DNA from: GCA-003244245 sp035714625
GTDB lineage: Bacteria; Actinomycetota; Actinomycetes; Mycobacteriales; Pseudonocardiaceae
NCBI GenBank assembly: GCA_035714625.1
Contig: DASTLT010000131.1
Span: 1 to 8,223 of the forward strand
Reading direction: 5' to 3'
DNA length: 8,223 bases
A program made the position numbers and the translations under genes. This document shows, piece by piece, positions 1 through 4,471 of this stretch; the first letter of the stretch is position 1; each line of letters starts with the position of its first letter. The notes beneath the pieces were generated by a model. That model searched no databases and had not been told where the DNA came from. It was given only the letters and a program-made list of their open reading frames with translations.

Positions 1-984
1 GCCGAGCAGCGCCCCGCTCTCGTCGCCGCGCAGCATCCGCCACCGGCCGGCCCGGTCAGGCACGCCCACGGCACACCGGTCGGCGTCGGGGTCCAGGGCG
101 ACCGCGAGATCGGCGCCGACGTCGGCGGCCAGCGCGAGCAGCGCGTCAGCGGCGCCGGGCTCCTCCGGATTGGGGAAACACACGGTGCGGAAGGTGGGAT
201 CGGGCTCAGCCTGCTCGGCGACCAGATGGACGTCACCGAACCCGGCCCGGCGCAGGGCCTCGACCAGCACCACACCGCCCACCCCATGCAGCGGGGTGGC
301 CGCCACCCGCAGGGCTCGCGCGGTCCCGCGGGGCAACCCCGCCACCCGCTGCAGGTACGCCTCGAGCAGGTCGTCGCCACCGGCCCGCACCGGCCCGTTG
401 CGGGGCACCTCGACCGCGGGGGGTGCGGCGGCGATCATCGCCTCGATCTCGGCGTCGGCAGGCGGCGCGAGCTGCAGGCCACCCTCGGTGTAGGCCTTGT
501 ACCCGTTGTCGCTTGCCGGGTTGTGCGAGGCAGTGATCTGCACCCCGGCCACCGCCTTCAACCGGCGCGCGGCGAACGCGAGCACCGGGGTGGGCAATGG
601 CCGGGGCAACAGCACTGCGTCGAACCCGGCGGCACCGAACACCCCGGCGGCGTCGGCAGCGAACTGCTCGGACCGGTGCCGAGCGTCCCGACCCACCACC
701 ACCGTCCCGAGGCGGCCCTGGGCGCTCAGCCAGCTCGCCAGCCCGGCCGAGGTGCGCAGCACCACCGCGCGGTTCATCCCGGCCGGGCCGGCCCGCATCG
801 GCCCGCGCAGCCCGGCCGTGCCGAAGCGCAACGGGCCGTCCATCCGCGCTGCCAGCTCCGCGCCGGCTGCGGCATCCCCAGCCAGCGCGTTGGTCAGTAT
901 CCGCTGCAGCTCGGTCCGGTCATCCCCGTCGATGTCGTCGGCGATCCAGCGTCGGGCGGCCGCCTCGAAGGTGGTGATCCGAAT
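1..984 (-). CDS. pmmB: Phosphomannomutase/phosphoglucomutase family protein (5' part, cut by left edge)
   Basis: Alpha-D-phosphohexomutase family enzyme that moves phosphate between C6 and C1 of a hexose (or the equivalent positions of a pentose) through a phosphoserine in the cytoplasm. Seen in the translation: an N-terminal W-I-A-D-D helix, then LRFGTAGLRG, the active-site loop TASHNP (catalytic Ser codon 526-528), and the magnesium loop DPDADR (codons at 76-93), followed by GDESGALLG at the left edge. Domain 3 and the C-terminus lie outside the window. The family call is firm. Substrate is not: actinobacterial copies beside PNP genes (M. tuberculosis pmmB next to deoD) are annotated as phosphomannomutase, but a phosphopentomutase role in nucleoside salvage fits the context. 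The start is unclear: no ATG, GTG or TTG occurs in any frame between the upstream stop (1016) and codon 949. I set it provisionally at an ATT (982-984) 5 nt after a weak GGCGG; the only in-frame ATG, at 1093-1095, lies inside the upstream gene. Confidence 0.9.
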   Translation of the reverse strand, partial: MRITTFEAAARRWIADDIDGDDRTELQRILTNALAGDAAAGAELAARMDGPLRFGTAGLRGPMRAGPAGMNRAVVLRTSAGLASWLSAQGRLGTVVVGRDARHRSEQFAADAAGVFGAAGFDAVLLPRPLPTPVLAFAARRLKAVAGVQITASHNPASDNGYKAYTEGGLQLAPPADAEIEAMIAAAPPAVEVPRNGPVRAGGDDLLEAYLQRVAGLPRGTARALRVAATPLHGVGGVVLVEALRRAGFGDVHLVAEQAEPDPTFRTVCFPNPEEPGAADALLALAADVGADLAVALDPDADRCAVGVPDRAGRWRMLRGDESGALLG

Positions 985-1015
985 CTTTGCCGCCGATCTG
1001 GTGAATTGTGACGCT

Positions 1016-1402
1016 TCAGCAGTTGACGAACTCTGGCCGCTGGTTGAGAAGCTGGGCTCGGGGTGTGACGAACTCGTCGTACGCCTCCTGGGCATCGGGA
1101 TTGAACAGTGCGAGGCGGTGGCAGTTCTGGAATGCAATGCGAACACCATAGCACCGCTCGACGGCGGATCGCATGGCGTCGCTGGCCACCAGCCGCAACA
1201 GCTCGCCGCGGGCGTCCGCATCCGGCGGCGGCGTTTGATTATCGGCGAATGCACCGCCTGTGGTATGCAGTTTCTCGGCTACTGCGCTGACCACCGACCA
1301 GGCATAGGGCAGTGACCGGCGTATGCAGTCAACGAAGTCGGTGTCGGAGACCGGGCCGCGCTGCGCCTTGCTGAGCAGGTCGGGAGAGACAGTGAGCGAC
1401 AT
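1016..1402 (-). CDS. Conserved actinobacterial protein of unknown function (SCO5389-like)
   Basis: A 128-residue soluble protein with no signal peptide or membrane segment. I recognise the pattern MSLTVSPDLL, FVDCIRRSLPYAW, FADNQTPPP, ASDAMRSAVERCYGVR, FQNCHR and the ending RAQLLNQRPEFVNC as a family of about 130 residues common in Streptomyces and relatives, which I believe databases name after SCO5389; no function is known to me. Conserved cysteines lie in FVDCIRR, FQNCHR and at the C-terminus. The ATG at 1400-1402 is chosen over two in-frame ATGs further upstream because GGAAAGG (minus strand, 1412-1418) sits 9 nt before it and a promoter lies just beyond. It precedes the phosphomannomutase on the same strand and ends 31 nt before the provisional ATT of that gene, so the two may be co-transcribed. 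The family name is from memory and is less certain than the reality of the gene. Confidence 0.85.
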   Translation of the reverse strand: MSLTVSPDLLSKAQRGPVSDTDFVDCIRRSLPYAWSVVSAVAEKLHTTGGAFADNQTPPPDADARGELLRLVASDAMRSAVERCYGVRIAFQNCHRLALFNPDAQEAYDEFVTPRAQLLNQRPEFVNC

Positions 1403-1426
1403 ATGCGCATACCTTTCCATGTCGGA

Positions 1427-1455
1427 GTTATCGACTATGACAGCCATGCTGTCAC
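1427..1455 (-). promoter_or_regulatory. Candidate housekeeping promoter for the small unknown gene
   Basis: Reading the minus strand, GTGACA (1450-1455; five of six with TTGACA), a 17-nt spacer (1433-1449), then GATAAC (1427-1432; four of six with TATAAT). A transcript starting near 1420 would have a leader of about 18 nt carrying the GGAAAGG ribosome site at 1412-1418 ahead of the ATG at 1402. The spacing is right throughout, but the call rests on consensus matching only. A second TTGACC hexamer lies upstream at 1471-1476. Confidence 0.5.
1438..1454. promoter_or_regulatory. Palindromic operator candidate TGACAGC-CAT-GCTGTCA
   Basis: A perfect inverted repeat with 7-bp arms around a 3-bp centre. 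It covers most of the -35 hexamer and runs into the spacer of the promoter proposed for the gene starting at 1402, where a bound dimer would block or modulate RNA polymerase. The regulator cannot be identified from the sequence; no regulator gene lies next to it. Confidence 0.45.
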
Positions 1456-1828
1456 TGCGGATCGCGCGGGTCAACTGTGCGGACCTGTCCCAGCACGAAT
1501 GGGTGAGCAGGTTCCCGCGTCACGAATTGAACCTGAGCAAGGGTACGTCATACCGCGAAGGTTCCGGGTGCGGAGCATGCGGGGCGTGGTGATCTCGACG
1601 AGCAGCATCTCGACGAGGAACTGGACCCGGGCCGGGAGCCGGTAACTGGTGGGGCGGAGGGCGGAGCGTTCCTGAGGCCCAGGCTGGTGTGAATGCGTGG
1701 CAGCGCTCAGCGCCCGTCCGGCAATAGGACTCATGTCAAGATCGGGAGTGGGATTGCCGGGGCCTCCGGCGCGAACACCCGTGTGGTTACGTTCGGTAAC
1801 GCTCAGGGGTCAATGTGTCGAGCGCACT

Positions 1829-1880
1829 GAGGTGCCCTCACTGGCACCTTTGCCGCCCAAAGTGCCACTGAGGGCACCTC
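1829..1880. repeat. Long imperfect palindrome (REP-like hairpin)
   Basis: Positions 1829-1852 pair with 1858-1880: twelve pairs, one C/C mismatch (1841/1868), six pairs, a bulged C at 1848, then four pairs closing a 5-nt CCGCC loop. That is 22 base pairs in total. No T-run follows on either strand, so a simple intrinsic terminator is unlikely. From memory, similar intergenic palindromes with TGAGGGCAC and TTTGG elements recur in Pseudonocardiales genomes, so this may be one copy of a dispersed repeat family; the window itself holds only this copy. Confidence 0.75.
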
Positions 1881-1968
1881 CGCAGCAGAGATACCCCGCA
1901 CCCTTTGGGGCTGGTGAAACTCGTGGGACTTCTGTGGTTCTCGGTGGGTTGAGCCCCCATGGAGCAGA

Positions 1969-2018
1969 CACTCCCATTGCCGGATGCTTTAAGCCCAGCT
2001 CTGGGGCCCCCGGGAGTG
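1969..2018. repeat. Nested inverted repeat
   Basis: CACTCCC (1969-1975) can pair with GGGAGTG (2012-2018), enclosing a smaller CCCAG-CT-CTGGG hairpin (1994-2005). This gives a two-level fold about 130 nt downstream of the phosphatase stop. It could help end or stabilise the phosphatase transcript, or be part of a small RNA. There is no clear T-run. The pairing is visible; any function is a guess. Confidence 0.35.
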
Positions 2019-2146
2019 ACCCGACCCCGCCGCGGGATCTGCGCCAGCCACCACGCACCTGGTCATCCCCACGGTGGTCTTCTCGGCACCGTTGAGCACC
2101 AGTCCCACCCGGGCCGCGTCTGCGCATCACGCTCACGGTTGCGGTC

Positions 2147-2647
2147 TCACCAGCGGGGGCGGTCTGCGCCGGCCTCGGAGTGGTGGGTGGCGAACCAGGT
2201 GATCCAGTGTCGTTGGCTGCGGGTTTCGACGGCGCGGGGTCGGTAGTGCCGGCGGGTCCAGGTAAGGGCGTCGTCGGCGGGATGCCCGGCGAGGATGGCC
2301 ATGCAGGCGATGACGGTGCCGGTGCGTCCGGTGCCGCCGCGGCAGGCGACCTCGACCCGCTGTCCGGCGCGGGCGAGCTGGTAGGCGTGCTGGATCAACG
2401 CGGCGGCGGTGGCGCTATCGCGTGGGGCGGCGAAGTCGGGCCAGTCGATCCAGTCCGCGGGCCAGTCGGGGCGCCAGAGCGCCTCGCGGAACCAGACGAG
2501 CCGGCTCGGCGGTGTGTCGGGGGAGCGGCCGAGGTAGAGGCCGTAGCTGGGCAGCGGCCCTGGCGGCAGTGGCTCGCGTCGTCCACGGCCGCGGACCGCG
2601 GTTCCGTCGGGCAGGACGATCGCGCCGGTAAGCCGGTCCGCGGTCAT
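2147..2647 (-). CDS. Protein tyrosine phosphatase family protein (CX5R)
   Basis: A 166-residue cytoplasmic cysteine phosphatase predicted to hydrolyse phosphotyrosine or a related phosphoester. The P-loop CRGGTGRTG occupies residues 102-110, giving nucleophile Cys102 and Arg108; Thr109 follows in the usual Ser/Thr position. Upstream, WPDFAAP (69-75) matches the WPD loop of classical tyrosine phosphatases, with Asp71 as the general acid. The C-terminal HYRPRAVETRSQRHWI is typical of a compact actinobacterial branch. All catalytic residues are present, so it should be active; substrate unknown. The ATG at 2645-2647 overlaps the TGA of the YqeY-domain gene by 4 bp (ATGA), implying translational coupling. 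A receptor kinase gene lies about 1.8 kb away, but it is Ser/Thr type and no direct link is shown. Confidence 0.9.
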   Translation of the reverse strand: MTADRLTGAIVLPDGTAVRGRGRREPLPPGPLPSYGLYLGRSPDTPPSRLVWFREALWRPDWPADWIDWPDFAAPRDSATAAALIQHAYQLARAGQRVEVACRGGTGRTGTVIACMAILAGHPADDALTWTRRHYRPRAVETRSQRHWITWFATHHSEAGADRPRW

Positions 2648-3045
2648 CTGCGCATCCTGCTCGCCTCGTCGCTCCCGGTGAGGCAGGAGCTGAGGACGGC
2701 GGCCTCGCCGCGCAGCCGCTCGGCGCGTACCCGCTGACCAGCCCGCTCGTAGCCGCCGGCAGCCGCGTGCCGCTCGGCCACCTCCGCTCGGAGGATGTCT
2801 GCCATCTCTGCCGCGCCGAGGCGCCGTCGTTCGACCTCAGTGGCGCGCAGGCCGCTCACGGTCCCCGCGAGCCGGGCATGCCCGACACCAGGTTGCGATG
2901 CCCGCCCCGCATCGACGGCCTCGGCGTTATCGATCGCCCCTAACGCTGACCGGAGGGCCGCGATGGCCACGGTGTCCCGTGCCTTCATCGCATCGGCAAG
3001 CGCGGCACGCAGGCAATCCCGCACCGTCCCAGCGCCATCATCCAT
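2644..3045 (-). CDS. GatB/YqeY-domain protein
   Basis: A 133-residue helical protein. Segments LRAALADAMKARD (12-24), RSALGAIDNAEAV (32-44), ATEVERRRL (68-76) and the helix running from EVAERHAAAGGYE through RAERLRGEAAVL (88-118) match the YqeY-type domain, related to the tail domain of the GatB subunit of tRNA-dependent amidotransferase. In GatB that tail contacts tRNA; the role of free-standing YqeY proteins is poorly defined, so a tRNA-linked role is only family inference. The ATG at 3043-3045 is preferred because homology starts just after it, though its ribosome site is weak (GGACGG); an in-frame GTG at 3067-3069 is the alternative, adding eight residues. It is the first gene of a two-gene unit and overlaps the phosphatase start by 4 bp. 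Confidence 0.8.
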   Translation of the reverse strand: MDDGAGTVRDCLRAALADAMKARDTVAIAALRSALGAIDNAEAVDAGRASQPGVGHARLAGTVSGLRATEVERRRLGAAEMADILRAEVAERHAAAGGYERAGQRVRAERLRGEAAVLSSCLTGSDEASRMRR

Positions 3046-3095
3046 CGGTGCCGTCCGCGTGAGGTCCACCGCGACGACGTTACTTTCGATCCAGC

Positions 3096-3368
3096 GTGAG
3101 AGAAACAGACTTTTTGCCAGCGAGGCGACACCCGTCCGCTCATCGGGCAGGCCGCCGCAGCCGCCAGATCGTGAGATGCGCACGGTGCGTGACAGCACCG
3201 CTATCTCCACGCACACCAGACAGGGGGGATCCCGGGGCGATCGAACGACCCCGCTGCCCGCAGTGCGGGGCCCGGCTGCGCCGGGGTCGCCAACCCGGCC
3301 AGTTCTGCGATCCGTGCCTGAAGGTGGGACCCGATCCGCGGGCCAAGCTGCCGGCGGGACCGACCTGA
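3096..3368 (+). pseudogene. Zinc-ribbon (CxxC...CxxC) small protein or gene remnant
   Basis: From about 3237 the frame reads ERPRCPQCGARL, then CDPCLK, then DPRAKLPAG before a TGA at 3366-3368. CPQC and CDPC with 13 residues between them form a credible zinc ribbon, and codon thirds become strongly G/C only from that point. Upstream, in-frame GTGs at 3096, 3171 and 3189 are available but the codons between them look non-coding and none has a good ribosome site. Near 3237 there is AGGGGGG but only an ATC to start on. Similar CxxC...CxxC heads precede a helix-turn-helix in actinobacterial XRE-type regulators, with an LPxxF motif between; here a frame shift after LPAGPT would continue into VFLLYDMVLQSLH. 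A truncated, frameshifted regulator is therefore possible. It is the only plus-strand coding signal left of 6284. Confidence 0.35.
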
Positions 3369-3530
3369 GCGTGTTTCTGCTGTACGACATGGTGTTGCAG
3401 TCGCTGCACCGGGGACGGCCCCCAGAGGCGATCCCAGATAACGATCTTGGCCTCACAGCGTGCGGGCACACAGTGACCTCGCCCGGGGTGAACATGGAGA
3501 TGATCGTCCCGGCCTCGCGGCCCGACAACG

Positions 3531-3554
3531 GCTTTTCCTGGGTATTGGGAAAGC
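3531..3554 (-). terminator. Hairpin downstream of punA, possible terminator
   Basis: GCTTTTCC (3531-3538) pairs with GGGAAAGC (3547-3554) across an 8-nt loop, eight pairs including one G-T. It lies about 75 nt past the punA stop in the direction of transcription. No T-run follows, so intrinsic termination is doubtful; it may only protect the transcript end. Confidence 0.25.
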
Positions 3555-3628
3555 GGAGGTGCGCGATCGCGGTCGTAGCGGTGACACCGTCGATGTCGCC
3601 TTGCGGGGAAAGAGAACTACGTCGGCGG

Positions 3629-4462
3629 TCATAGCCGGCTCAGCAGCATGCGCAGCAGCCCGCCCATCCGCTCGGCGGCTGCCTGCCCGGCGGCGAGCAC
3701 CTCCAGGTGGTCCAGCGGGGCCCCGGCCAGACCCGCTGCGAGGTTGGTGACCAGGGAGACGCCCAGTACCTCGACACCCTCGGCCCGGGCGGCGATGGCC
3801 TCGTGCACGGTGGACATCCCGACCAGATCGGCGCCCAGGGCGCGCAGCATCCGGATCTCGGCGGGGGTCTCGAAGTGCGGGCCGGGCAGCGCCGCGTACA
3901 CCCCCTCGACCAGGGTCGGGTCGATCTCCCGGGCCAATGTGCGCAGCCGGGGGGAGTAGGTGTCGGTGAGATCCACGAACCGTGGCCCCACCAGCGGGGA
4001 GGTTGCGGTGAGGTTGAGGTGGTCGGCGATCAGCACCGGCTGGCCCACCTGCAGCCCGGCCGCGATGCCCCCGGCGGCGTTGGTGAGCACCACGACCCGC
4101 ACCCCGGCCGCCCAAGCGGTGCGCACCCCGTGCACCACCTGCGCCACCCCGTGCCCCTCATAGCCGTGCGTGCGGCCGAGCAGCACCAGCACCCGGCGCC
4201 CGGCGACCTGCACCGAGCGGACCGTACCGGGATGCCCGACGACCTGCGGCGCGACGAAACCGGGCAGGTCGGTGACCGGGATCTCGACGGTGGGGGCAGC
4301 CAGCACGTCGGCTGCCGAGCGCCAGCCGGAGCCCAACACCACGGCGACGTCGTGCGCCGGCACTCCGGTGCGCCAGGCCAGTACGGCTGCGGCATCCTGA
4401 GCGAGCCGGGCAGGCTCGCTCGGTACCGGGTCGCCCAGAGGCTCAGTCACAGGGTCGGTCAC
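3629..4462 (-). CDS. punA: Purine nucleoside phosphorylase
   Basis: A 277-residue cytoplasmic enzyme that cleaves purine (deoxy)nucleosides with phosphate to free base and (deoxy)ribose-1-phosphate. It belongs to the trimeric class I group, as judged by length and motifs: VVLGSGW (41-47, phosphate-binding Ser45), GRTHGYEGH (96-104), LTNAAGG (126-132), GPHFETPAE (194-202) and GMSTVHE (215-221). Residues matching human PNP Glu201, Met219 and Asn243 are Glu198, Met216 and Asn240, all at the right spacing, so the purine site is intact. The start is a GTG at 4460-4462 without a clear ribosome site, 9 bp after the kinase stop; it is probably translated from the kinase transcript. Its product may feed the mutase encoded at the left edge. 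Confidence 0.95.
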   Translation of the reverse strand: MTDPVTEPLGDPVPSEPARLAQDAAAVLAWRTGVPAHDVAVVLGSGWRSAADVLAAPTVEIPVTDLPGFVAPQVVGHPGTVRSVQVAGRRVLVLLGRTHGYEGHGVAQVVHGVRTAWAAGVRVVVLTNAAGGIAAGLQVGQPVLIADHLNLTATSPLVGPRFVDLTDTYSPRLRTLAREIDPTLVEGVYAALPGPHFETPAEIRMLRALGADLVGMSTVHEAIAARAEGVEVLGVSLVTNLAAGLAGAPLDHLEVLAAGQAAAERMGGLLRMLLSRL

Positions 4463-4471
4463 AGCAAGTCT

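Larger units (their letters stand above)
1403..2146. other. 744-bp intergenic region without a convincing gene
   Basis: Lies between the phosphatase stop and the start of the small unknown gene, both on the minus strand. Frames here give proline/arginine-rich or low-complexity translations without a recognisable family. It holds the promoter and operator at 1427-1455, an 11-bp direct repeat (ATCTCGACGAG at 1592-1602 and 1607-1617) inside a short stretch with coding-like G/C periodicity, a 22-pair hairpin at 1829-1880, and an inverted repeat at 1969-2018. Stop-rich frames and local dips in GC (for example around 1520-1560) fit non-coding or decayed sequence. Confidence 0.6.
3046..3628. other. 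583-bp gap between the YqeY-domain gene and punA
   Basis: No minus-strand gene is supported here. The gap must hold the promoter of the YqeY-phosphatase unit (I find no strong consensus match), a plus-strand zinc-ribbon frame ending at 3368, an inverted repeat CGGTGC-N6-GCACCG at 3183-3200, and a hairpin at 3531-3554. From 3371 to 3634 a plus-strand frame stays open (FLLYDMVLQSLHRGRPP and onward), but its third-position G/C is lower than in the real genes nearby and I recognise no family. Confidence 0.5.

Noticed and set aside
170..1011. Plus-strand frames across the phosphomannomutase region
   Set aside because: They are antisense shadows; the minus strand shows TASHNP and DPDADR in one continuous frame.
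1528..1565. GAACCT...AGGTTC pairing with inner GGTA/TACC
   Set aside because: Short arms and a long loop, no link to a gene boundary.
1786..1800. GTTAC-GTTCG-GTAAC inverted repeat
   Set aside because: Arms of only 5 bp, no gene start nearby to regulate; expected by chance in this much sequence.
3046..3528. N-terminal extension of the YqeY-domain frame up to 3528
   Set aside because: The added 161 residues are low-quality sequence without family match, overlap the zinc-ribbon frame, and homology starts just after the ATG at 3045.
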